A stretch of DNA of 64,000 nt, from assembly GCA_016710985.1 (NCBI GenBank), contig JADJTX010000016.1:67872-131871 (forward strand), given 5' to 3'. The notes under the pieces were generated by a model, which saw only the letters and a program-made list of their open reading frames with translations, was not told where the DNA came from and made no database searches. The position numbers and the translations under genes were made by a program. Of this stretch, positions 46,410 to 55,290 are shown piece after piece. Within the stretch, counting starts at the first letter, position 1; every line of letters begins with the position of its first letter. Source of the DNA: Ignavibacteria bacterium. Lineage in GTDB: Bacteria; Bacteroidota; Ignavibacteria; Tepidaquicellales; Tepidaquicellaceae.

Positions 46410-46775
46410 TTAAACTCCGAAGGAGCTTCCGCAACCGCAGGTCTTTACTGCATTAGGATTGTTGAAAACAAAACCTTTCCCTGTCAATCCGTCTGTAAAA
46501 TCTATTTCTGTTCCCGACAGATAAAGATTGCTCTTCATGTCAATAAAAATCCTTACTCCATCCTTTTCAATAACATTGTCTCCGGTTCTTTCTTCCGGAT
46601 CAAAACCCAAAGTGTATGTTAATCCTGAACAACCTCCGCCTTTGACTCCCACTCTTAGACCATACCCTTCAGGTATTTTATTTTCTCCCATGAGTTTCTT
46701 TATCTCTCTTATTGCTTTTTCTGTAACATTAACTTCCTCACTTACACCTGCAATGAATTCTACTGTTTCTGCCAT
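46410..46775 (-). CDS. HesB/IscA-type iron-sulfur carrier
   Basis: A 121-residue A-type carrier that passes iron-sulfur clusters to apoproteins. The three conserved cysteines are present: GGGCSGLTYTLGF and the C-terminal CGCGSSF. A short N-terminal extension of about 13 residues precedes the usual start. It follows iscS by 60 bases; there is no room for an iscU gene between them. Confidence 0.93.
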   Translation of the reverse strand: MAETVEFIAGVSEEVNVTEKAIREIKKLMGENKIPEGYGLRVGVKGGGCSGLTYTLGFDPEERTGDNVIEKDGVRIFIDMKSNLYLSGTEIDFTDGLTGKGFVFNNPNAVKTCGCGSSFGV

Positions 46776-46836
46776 TTTAGTTTACCTCTTATTTATTAAT
46801 TAAATTTTTAAATTACAATTTTGTAGTAAGCGTTTT

Positions 46837-48021
46837 TTATATGATTCCTTCTTTCGCCATATTATATACCGGTGATTCCTTTCTCAGTTTATTTATAGTC
46901 GCGACAAGTTTCTCTGTTACATAATCTATTTCTTCTTCTGTTGTAAAACGTCCGAAGCTGACCCTTAAAGAAGATCTCCCGAGCTCATCACTTCTGCCAA
47001 TAGCTGTGAGCACATGTGAAGGTGCCATGGAAGCGGACGTACAGGCACTTCCTGTCGACACTGCAATATCCTTCATCTCGCCAAGCAGCAAATCAATATC
47101 CAGTAAACCTATGCTGACATTTATGTTATTTGTAAGGCGTTTACTACTGTGACCGTTAAGATATACATTCTCCAGTTTGGTGAGCGCATCAATTATTTTG
47201 TCCCTGTACTTTATGTGTTTCTTCACTTCAATTTCCATCTCGGCAATACTCAGCTCGCATGCTTTTCCAAAACCAACTATCCCCGGAACATTTAATGTAC
47301 CGCTGCGGATGCCCTTTTCCTGACTGCCTCCGTGCGTTTGTTTTGAAACTTTCACACGGGGATTTTTACTTCTCACATACAACGCACCTACTCCTTTCGG
47401 TCCATAAAATTTATGTGCAGAGATGCTCATAAGATCAATGTTCATACTTTCAACATTAACAGGAATCTTTCCTACTGATTGTGTTGCATCAGTATGAAAA
47501 AGAACTCCTTTTTCCCTGCAAATTTTCCCGATCTCTTCAACCGGCTGCAGCGTTCCGATTTCATTGTTGGCTGCCATTATTGTTACAAGAATTGTTCTGT
47601 CATTTATCGCATTCTTTAATTCATCAAGGTCAATTAAACCGAATTCATCTACATTCAGATAAGTTGTTTCAACGCCTTTACTTTCAAGACACTGACAAGT
47701 TTCAATAATTGCTTTGTGCTCCGTGGTGCAGGTGATTATATGATTTCCTTTCTCAGCATAAACCTCAGCCACACCTTTGATTGCAATATTATTTGCTTCA
47801 GTGGAACCAGCAGTAAAAATAATATCCTTTGGACTTGCGCCTATGAGATCGGCTACATTCCTTCTGCTCCTCGAAACTGCCTCTTCAGCTTCCCATCCGT
47901 ACTTGTGATTTGCACTGGAAGCATTACCGAAAATGTCGCAAAAATAAGGGATCATAGCCTCTAAAACTCTCGGATCTACGGGAGTTGTTGCATTGTAATC
48001 CATATAGACCGGAAATTTCAT
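46837..48021 (-). CDS. iscS: Cysteine desulfurase
   Basis: A 394-residue PLP enzyme that takes sulfur from cysteine for iron-sulfur cluster synthesis and tRNA thiolation. The PLP lysine lies in SAHKFYGPKGVG near residue 205 and the sulfur-accepting cysteine in STGSACTSASMAPSHVL near residue 327. The loop length fits the IscS/NifS group, not SufS. It lies between the Rrf2 regulator and the A-type carrier. Confidence 0.95.
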   Translation of the reverse strand: MKFPVYMDYNATTPVDPRVLEAMIPYFCDIFGNASSANHKYGWEAEEAVSRSRRNVADLIGASPKDIIFTAGSTEANNIAIKGVAEVYAEKGNHIITCTTEHKAIIETCQCLESKGVETTYLNVDEFGLIDLDELKNAINDRTILVTIMAANNEIGTLQPVEEIGKICREKGVLFHTDATQSVGKIPVNVESMNIDLMSISAHKFYGPKGVGALYVRSKNPRVKVSKQTHGGSQEKGIRSGTLNVPGIVGFGKACELSIAEMEIEVKKHIKYRDKIIDALTKLENVYLNGHSSKRLTNNINVSIGLLDIDLLLGEMKDIAVSTGSACTSASMAPSHVLTAIGRSDELGRSSLRVSFGRFTTEEEIDYVTEKLVATINKLRKESPVYNMAKEGII

Positions 48022-48042
48022 GATAAGTGAATATATGTTAGA

Positions 48043-48444
48043 TTAAACAAAATCTGAAATAGTTTTACTTTTAAATAATTCTTCAACTTCTTTCTGAAGC
48101 TTTGAAACAGGTAATTTTATCGAGCATATATCCGTCAGGCAGCAATCCTTATCTGCTTTTTCATTCAGACATTCGGCAATTGAAATATCACCGTCGATGA
48201 CTGACATTAAATTAAACAACTGAATTTCATCCGGTCGTTTATTCATGAAATAACCTCCGTTCATTCCCTGATTAGAAGCCAGTATATTTTCATTTTTCAA
48301 TGTCTGTAATATCTTGGAAAGCAGATCGTATGGTATACTTTTAGTATCGGAGATTTCCCGCGCGGTTACTAATTTATGATCCGAATTAGAAATGAATTTC
48401 AATGCCATTAAAGCATATTCAACTTTCTTTGAGATTCTAATCAT
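48043..48444 (-). CDS. Rrf2-family regulator, IscR-like
   Basis: A 133-residue winged-helix regulator with the Rrf2 start RISKKVEYALMALKFI, the recognition helix region IPYDLLSKILQTLKNENIL and GMNGGYFM. Four cysteines in CLNEKADKDCCLTDIC near residues 93-108 could hold an iron-sulfur cluster, as in IscR. It leads iscS and the carrier gene and probably controls them according to cluster status. The cysteine spacing is not checked against IscR. Confidence 0.87.
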   Translation of the reverse strand: MIRISKKVEYALMALKFISNSDHKLVTAREISDTKSIPYDLLSKILQTLKNENILASNQGMNGGYFMNKRPDEIQLFNLMSVIDGDISIAECLNEKADKDCCLTDICSIKLPVSKLQKEVEELFKSKTISDFV

Positions 48445-48485
48445 ATTTGATTTTTATTGTGGACTAACATAGTCCTATTTCAAAA

Positions 48486-48512
48486 TAAAAAAAAGGAAAA
48501 AATGCTTTTTCC
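48486..48512 (-). terminator. Terminator after tRNA-Glu
   Basis: On the minus strand GGAAAAAGCATTTTTTCC folds with eight to nine T after it. It sits 19 bases past the tRNA-Glu end, separating it from iscR. Confidence 0.8.
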
Positions 48513-48530
48513 TCTTATGATTTTTTGTAG

Positions 48531-48602
48531 CGGTCCCAACGGGATTCGAACCCGTGTTTTCACTGTGAAAGAGTGGCGACCTAACCCCTAGTCGATGGGA
48601 CC
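48531..48602 (-). tRNA. tRNA-Glu(UUC)
   Basis: The minus strand gives a 72-nt cloverleaf, GGTCCCA acceptor against TGGGACC, anticodon loop CTTTCAC with UUC, and T arm CGGG-TTCGAAT-CCCG. The first anticodon-stem pair is a C-A mismatch. The discriminator base is G and CCA is not encoded. Confidence 0.95.
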
Positions 48603-48680
48603 TTTTTTAATAATTTGTAATTTAATCAATTCAGCTCAGAGTATCAATTGATAAACCTTAACGAAATGTTTTCCCTTTGT

Positions 48681-48862
48681 ACACAAAAAAATAGAACGCG
48701 GATTGAGCTGAGAAATAACGGATTTTGTGAAACAAATGATACAACTAAAAATATTTAGTAAAAATTATTTTTTTTAAATCTTAAAAAACAAAAAAATTGC
48801 GCCTTATTAATTTGTTTAACTATCAGCTAAATCGGTTATATCCGTGTTCTAAAAAATTTTGT
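48681..48862. repeat. ACGCGGAT-type hairpin repeat (copy 2)
   Basis: TTTGTACACAAAAAAATAGAACGCGGATTGAGCTGAGAAATAACGGATTTT-like sequence (described in parts; ~48678-48735) faces ATCAGCTAAATCGGTTATATCCGTGTTC at about 48833-48858. It is the same design as 7474-7690. The 317-base gap 48603-48919 holds nothing else that I can see. Confidence 0.7.
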
Positions 48863-48919
48863 CGCATATTATCAGGTACGGAGATGTTTTTCTTCACATC
48901 GGAAGTATAACTAAAACCC

Positions 48920-50893
48920 TCAGGGTCTGATCACGCTCACAAAACCGGAAGAATTATTAAATGTAATTAATACATCCGTTAAATCAGATATATTGTCACC
49001 ATTAACATCAGTATTTACATAACCCGTAACAAAACTTGCAGCGTCATTTGCAATTGTTATGACATCCGTAAGGTCGATATTTTCATCCTGATTAATATCG
49101 CCGCTGTAAATACAGTATTTGGATCCTTTTAACATAAGATTGTTTCCAAAAGCGCTTAAGTCTGAAACTGTAAAATCGTACAGATAAACTCCCCCTGATG
49201 TAAATGATTCTCCCCCGGCTTTACTCCATGTTTCAAGTCCATTTCTGTGCTTTGTGGAAATATAATATGTACCTGCCGATATATTGTAATATTGGAAATT
49301 TCCTGTCATGTTAACTGAATCAACTATAGATTTTGCAGAATCAATAATATTGTACGGTGTATTCGAGCTTCTGATATATGCCCTTACAGTATCCTTCATA
49401 TTCAGGGTATTTGACTGAGAGTTATAAAATCCTTCAATGGCGAGCTTAACATTTAATGTAAATGTTGCCTCGTCTCTGAATGCTCTGTAAGAATATACAC
49501 TTTGAGGCAAAGACATTTCCAGCACAACATTACCAGCGGGAGTTACTTCACTTAGCGTAGGATTTGTTCCGCCCCAGCCAATGAGCGTGTTTCCGTTTTT
49601 AAGTCTTTGAACCGATCCCCGGTTTGGTCCGTGAATGTCAGGATTATTTCTGTATTGCCAAATTAAATTTACAGTCTTGTTTACTTCATCAACCTGATAT
49701 TCAACTGCTCTTGAGAAAAGAACCGGAGTTCGGAAATTACCATTATCATACAGAGTAATGTTCCCGTTTGCAATTCGTCTGACATCATGCTGATATATGA
49801 ACGGTATGGTATCATTTAAAAACGTGAATTCATTATTTACACCTCCCATTCGCCAGACCATTTCTCCCGTTTGCCGGCTTATCTTCGTTACTTCATTTAA
49901 ATGTCTTGCTGAAATAAGAAGAGTCCCGTCATTATCAAGCTCTATTGAATTTCCGTGAACAGCATCAACAGTAGCTAACGTAAAATTCACATGATAAGCA
50001 TCAAGAATTTCATAATGGTCCCAGCTTCTCCATTGAAATACAACGTTTTTATTAACATCTATCTCCTGTATTATTAATCCTATAACTGTCGCATTCGGAT
50101 TTCCTCCCGCCACTAATAAGCTCATGTCAACGGGCTGCCTGTCATAACTCATTAATAAGGCGTTCCCGCTATTCAAAATTTTAAGTTCATGGTTGTCAGT
50201 TGAATATCCGTTTCCGCAATAAAAACTGTCAACTATGTTAAAGTCTGAATCCTCTGCATAATACTTCCCTTTTGAAAACGAAAAATATGTGATCAACCCG
50301 TTTGGCTGTCTTTTAAACTCCGGTGCGTTTCCGACGAATTCTCTGTAATAAAAAGGAGTTCCGTCATTGTTTGCTATAATGATGTGAGGAGCATAATTCG
50401 GGGTTTGAAAATTGTTTATGAATATCGGTCCGGCAGAGGGATTGTTTGATATCGTAACCGTTAGCTGTGGTAATACCGAAAAATTACCTGAGTTTAAAAA
50501 GTCATTGGCTGCTTAATAATCATATTCATCCAATGCATTGCTGATCCGGTCATTTTCGATTTTTTTTATCTGTGTCTGAAAACTGTAAGTTTTGAGATTG
50601 TGTATTATAACTTCAACTGTTTCATTGTATGCAAATGGCTTATTGGGTTTAAATATAATTTTTTTTTTATCCGCCGTCAGAATTATCTCACCGTCATGGG
50701 TCCCGCTTATTGTACCGGTCACTTTCAAAATTGAATTCAGATTCCGGTTTTCTATCTTTTTATCAAATCCAATGATTATGTTATTGTGAATGCTGACGTA
50801 TTTAGCGTTTTGCACCGGCTCCAAATAAATAATCTTAGCATGCAGCTCAAAAGTAAGACATATAAATAATACAGAAAGTATTATAGTTTTCAT
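48920..50893 (-). CDS. Arylsulfotransferase-type secreted protein with in-frame stop
   Basis: One frame runs from the ATG at 50893 (signal peptide FICLTFELHA, then an Ig-like domain) to 48920, interrupted only by a TAA at 50513-50515 between EYDY and AANDFLNSG. The longer part is an arylsulfotransferase-like propeller (VDAVHGNSIELDNDGTLLIS and RQTGEMVWRMGG, IYQHDVRRIANGNITLYDNGN). A C-terminal dockerin-like pair (GDINQDENIDLTDVI and DVNGDNISDLTDVL) ends it. A single base change would remove the stop. About 657 residues in total. Confidence 0.75.
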
Positions 50894-51196
50894 AGTTTTA
50901 TATTTATTGTTAAGTTTTGTTTTAATTATAAAAATGCCTAAAAATATTCTAAAGATTTCCTGTAATTGTAAAGTTCTGAGTATTAGTTGATTTGAGTAAT
51001 CTTAAAAAAATCTTCGGGAGTAAAAATTGTATGTGAATTTATGTATGATTGCTGTTTATATCAATATCATTTTTTAGGAGTAACCTCAGCCACCTCAGCT
51101 CTCTGTATATCACAGCACTTTTTAGAAAGCTCATAAAGCTGATTTCGTGTAAACAGACATCACACCGATAAATAACAAAATTGTGTAATTAAAATC
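50894..51196. other. Spacer without recognised features
   Basis: About 300 AT-rich bases upstream of the arylsulfotransferase-type gene and downstream of the GT-C gene. No gene, strong hairpin or repeat unit is apparent. Confidence 0.5.
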
Positions 51197-53109
51197 CTAC
51201 TTTAAATTTTTACTGTTTTGCTCTATCATTTTTAAACCGTCTGATGCTTCCCTGTTCCCCGGTTCCACTTCAATTACTTTTAAAAAAAATTCCTTTGCTT
51301 CATCATAGTTTTCAGTACTCAGCTTCATCCTTCCGAGCTGCAGCAATGCATCCTTAAAGTCAGGCTGTATCCCGATTGCCTTTTTCAGATTATTCTCGAC
51401 TTCAGCCTGATTATTTAAATAACTGTAGCCCTGCGCTCTTACCAGGTACGCCAAGGCACAATCCGGATCGATCGCCAGAGCTTCGTTCATGTTATTAACT
51501 AACAGATTTCCGTCTTTCTGTTTGAGCAGGGATTTTATGGATTCGAGAATAAGTCTGTATGCTTTTGTTGAAAGAATGCCTGACTTTACCGGATCAAATT
51601 TATATATCTCAAAAACGTTATCCGACTCATTTGCGGGAGTTCTGTAAACGGGATTCTGATTTTTAATATGAAACCATTCCCTGAAAAATGCAGTGTATGT
51701 GACTCCGTTTTTTTCAGATAATCTGATACAATTTCAAAATAGTTATCTTCATTAATGCTTTTTGTTAATTCAGGTGTGACAAGCCCGGCTACGTCGACAA
51801 TTCTTCTGTTGGTATAAAAACCAATGGCTCCGACATCATGAGTGGCAATAATGTGATTTTCGTTTGTGTTCTTATTGATCCAGTTAGCAACCGCCATCTG
51901 CCTGTTATGTGTATACTTGCATTGAGTGGCAAATTTGATCTTATAAGTTTCATAACTATCTATAGAAATAAATATTAATATTACAAAACTAATTCCTGTC
52001 AGAAGATTTGCAGCTAAAAAATTTTTCAGAAAAAATAAAATCAGTGAAAAAAAATCTTTAAATCCAATAAGCGACACAAGTATGAAAAACGGAACCAACG
52101 GTATCTGATATCTTCCGTATTTATTGACAGTCGGGAGTTTGATCACATACATTATCAAAAATGCAAATATAAATAGTATATAAAGAGAATTAGGATTAGA
52201 TTTTCTCTTTATCAGATCATACAAAAATTTTAACAACGAGAATACAAAACCAAACATAAGAATGGAGTAATGTTTAACTGTGTATAACTCCCAAACAAAA
52301 TCTTTAAGAAAGTACAGTCTTTTCCCCGAATCCGCAAAGTATGCTATCTTAGCACTGTATGTGTTAGGGAAGAAAGTACCTGACAATACATAATTCATTA
52401 TGAAATATGCTGATGTGATACCTCCGGAAATCAGTAAAATGTATACTGTCTGTTTCGCAGTAAAATGCTTTAACCTCTCATCACTTTTAACAAAGTATCT
52501 GTTATACAAATAATCAATTATGACTGCAGCTATGAATGCAACGCCGTCGGGTCTTGTCCACATTATCAATCCCAATGTTATTCCAAGCGGTATTGCTTTT
52601 CCTGCTTTATAAAAATAAGCTCCCAGTAAAAGCTCAAAAATGAATAGCGAAGTCTCCATGCCGGAGAGCGCAGTAAAATTCATATTGTAATCCAGTATGA
52701 AAATCAAAGTGCATAAAAGACATAAGATTAATTTATCCCCGAGATCAATCCTTGTAAGCTTGAAAAAATAAATGCAGGCAAATACAAAAAACAGACCTCC
52801 AAGCACATAGCTTAAAATCATCTCATTGTCAGTAAAAAAAAATCCGGCAGCTACAATAAAAGTATAAAGCGGAGATGTTGAACCGGCTGTAGCGTTTTCA
52901 TTCTTGTAATATGAAAAACTGAAATATTCCTTGAGATTTTTTCCGAATGTGAGATGGATCCAGGGATCATCCAAAGGAAATCCATTATAACTATTTACTG
53001 TAAATGCGTAAGAAAAGTAGTTGTATAAGAGATAGATTGGAATTAGAACTATCAGCAAATAACAAAAATAATTGAAATACCTGCCGCTGAGTATATCAGT
53101 TTTCATCAA
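51197..53109 (-). CDS. GT-C membrane glycosyltransferase with TPR tail, one frameshift
   Basis: The first ~460 residues have about ten membrane helices and an N-terminal loop motif FPLDDPWIHLTFGKNL, with acidic residues typical of GT-C (PMT/ArnT-like) transferases that use a lipid-linked sugar. Near 51708-51714 a run of seven A on the coding strand breaks the frame. With one more A, coding continues (TAFFREWFHIKNQNPVYRTP, DPVKSGILSTKAYRLIL) into two or three TPR units (NEALAIDPDCALAYLVRAQG; FKDALLQLGRMKL) ending at 51197. The rebuilt protein has about 637 residues. The substrate is unknown. Confidence 0.75.
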
Positions 53110-53339
53110 AAACGGTCTCCGTCATAAGCTTCTTTTCAATTCTCTTTTTTAAATAACAGGTTTAATAGCGGGTTAAATTTTTTTTAAAATAACATTTGTT
53201 TGTTTAAAATTAAATACTCATTAAACATTAATTTATTTTGGACAGCTTGTTCAAATGTAATCAAATAGTGAGTGTTTGTATAAATTTGACCTTTAAATTT
53301 CTCTGAATATCATTTAAGTTTATCAAAATAAATCCCAAA

Positions 53340-54980
53340 ATGAAAATTGTAAGACTTGCAGTACTTCTGCTTTCAGTATGTGCCGGAAACTCCTTCTCTC
53401 AGAACATTCCTTATCATATCAACTTTGATACAACCGTTACGAACACGACAGGTAATGTTTCCATATATGTTAGAAATCCCACAGGGAATGTTCTGCATAT
53501 TAATTCCATAAGAACTCTCACCGCGCAATTTTTCGTGACTTTGAATAACTTTAACATAAATCCTTTTGACAGCGTGCTTGTCCCAATCTATTTTAAAACG
53601 AATCAGAACATTACTTACAATGATTTCATAATTTTTGAAAGCGCTGATCTGAATTATTCTATAATAAATTACCTGACTGCGACGGGAATGTATCCGGATA
53701 CAGCATACCGGTTTACGCAGGGATTGATCGATGAACCTCTGAAGACCGCATTAAAAAATTATTGCTCCACTAATACGAATAATAACTATACAACTTCCCG
53801 AACTGCCATGTTTTCTACAATTGATGATTACAATAATGACGATACAATAACCTGCGTTTATACAGGTAGGAAAGTTTATACGACAGGAATTCCAAGCGTC
53901 AACCCTCCACAGAGCATGAATACTGAACATACATTTCCGCAGGGATTTTTTAATCAGGACGAACCGATGCGAAGCGACATACATCATTTGTATCCGACCG
54001 ATGAAGTTGCAAATAACAGGAGAAATAATTACGACTTCGGATATGTAGTATCTAACATTACATGGGAAGTCGGCGGATCAAAGCTCGGCAATGATGCCGG
54101 CGGTAATCTTGTTTTTGAAACAAGGGATGTTCATAAAGGAAATGTCGCCAGATGTCTTTTTTATTTTCTCATAAGATATCAGAATTTCGGAAGCTATATG
54201 GATGCAACGCAGGAGAATGTCCTGAGGCAATGGAACCGACTGGATACTGTTGATACACACGAAAGAATGAGGGAGAACGGCATAGAAGCATTTCAGCATA
54301 ACAGAAGCCCGTTCGTTGACCATCCTGAATTCATTGACAGAATAAAAAGCACTTTCACTGTAATTCCGAATACTTTGAAACCGGAAATATCCGCTTCGCC
54401 TTTTGCTTATACATTCGACACGATTGCTGTCAATGATACATCGGGATTATTTCTTGCTTTGTTTAACTACGGAACCGGAAATCTTAATATTACTTCGGTC
54501 ACATCTTCTTCACCGCAGTTTACCGTAACTGATTTTCCGGCAGTTATTTCACGGAATGAATTCGCTTATGCTAAAATAAAATTCAGACCGGACCAGTTCA
54601 ATCAGACATTTGCTTCGGTTATTACAATTGTGAATAATGACAGTACAATTAATGTAAATGTAACAGGCTACAGTAATAGTACTACCGGTGTAACGACAAT
54701 CTCCGGTGAAATTCCTGTTGAATATTCTTTACATCAGAATTTTCCGAATCCGTTTAATCCGGAAACCGTTATTCGTTATTCGTTAATCGAAAATGGTTTA
54801 GTTACTTTGAAACTATATGATGTCCGGGGAAATGAAATTGCAACGCTGATCAATGAAAAACAAAACCCCGGGGTTTATAACTATCAACTGTCAACTGTCA
54901 ATTATCAACTGTCAAGCGGGGTTTATTATTATAAACTTGAGTCGGGAAATTTTGTTGAAACAAAAAAAAAATTTTTTTAA
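53340..54980 (+). CDS. Endonuclease I family nuclease with T9SS sorting domain
   Basis: A 546-residue secreted nuclease. After the signal peptide (residues 1-20) and a beta domain, the nuclease domain (~125-335) has the EndA/NucM signatures NTEHTFPQGFF, SDIHHLYPTDEVANNRRNNYDFG and ARCLFYFLIRYQ. An Ig-like domain follows and then a T9SS sorting domain (NFPNPFNPETVIRYSL). The last residues, ETKKKFF, break off in an A/T run, unlike the usual KKMLLLK ending. It probably degrades extracellular DNA or RNA for nutrients. Confidence 0.9.
   Translation: MKIVRLAVLLLSVCAGNSFSQNIPYHINFDTTVTNTTGNVSIYVRNPTGNVLHINSIRTLTAQFFVTLNNFNINPFDSVLVPIYFKTNQNITYNDFIIFESADLNYSIINYLTATGMYPDTAYRFTQGLIDEPLKTALKNYCSTNTNNNYTTSRTAMFSTIDDYNNDDTITCVYTGRKVYTTGIPSVNPPQSMNTEHTFPQGFFNQDEPMRSDIHHLYPTDEVANNRRNNYDFGYVVSNITWEVGGSKLGNDAGGNLVFETRDVHKGNVARCLFYFLIRYQNFGSYMDATQENVLRQWNRLDTVDTHERMRENGIEAFQHNRSPFVDHPEFIDRIKSTFTVIPNTLKPEISASPFAYTFDTIAVNDTSGLFLALFNYGTGNLNITSVTSSSPQFTVTDFPAVISRNEFAYAKIKFRPDQFNQTFASVITIVNNDSTINVNVTGYSNSTTGVTTISGEIPVEYSLHQNFPNPFNPETVIRYSLIENGLVTLKLYDVRGNEIATLINEKQNPGVYNYQLSTVNYQLSSGVYYYKLESGNFVETKKKFF
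54880..54914. repeat. Five ACTGTCA heptamers inside the endonuclease gene
   Basis: ACTATCA, ACTGTCA, ACTGTCA, ATTATCA and ACTGTCA lie head to tail. They encode YQLSTVNYQLS within the T9SS sorting domain, where related domains have about two residues fewer. Confidence 0.9.
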
Positions 54981-55160
54981 AAAAAAAAAATTTATTTATT
55001 TAATAACAAAAAAAAAACACAAAGTTGCAAAGACATTAAACCATTGAATTTTAAACAATGCTCATTATCAAAGCCCAGAGGGAATCGAATATTTTCTTAT
55101 ATTTTTCTCTGTGATCTCTGTGACTCTGTTAGTCTCTGTGTTCTCTGTGGTAAATTGGCG
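54961..55160. repeat. A/T-run stretch and nine-base CTCTGTGAT repeat
   Basis: From 54961 to 55018 the sequence is a succession of long A and T runs, at the very end of the endonuclease gene. At about 55100-55150 five nine-base units (CTCTGTGAT, CTCTGTGAC, TCTGTTAGT, CTCTGTGTT, CTCTGTGGT) follow; a weak inverted partner (ACACAAAGTTGCAAAGACA) is at about 55017-55036. The remainder, to the M16 start at 55291, shows no gene. Confidence 0.7.
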
Positions 55161-55290
55161 GTGGAAACTTAAATGTAAGATTACTCATTGAATCATAGGA
55201 CAAATGTAAATCGTAAGTAAATAATCATAAACCAATTCAAGAAAGAATACGTACTAATTTAAAATTTTAAAAAAAATAATTTTCTAAATA

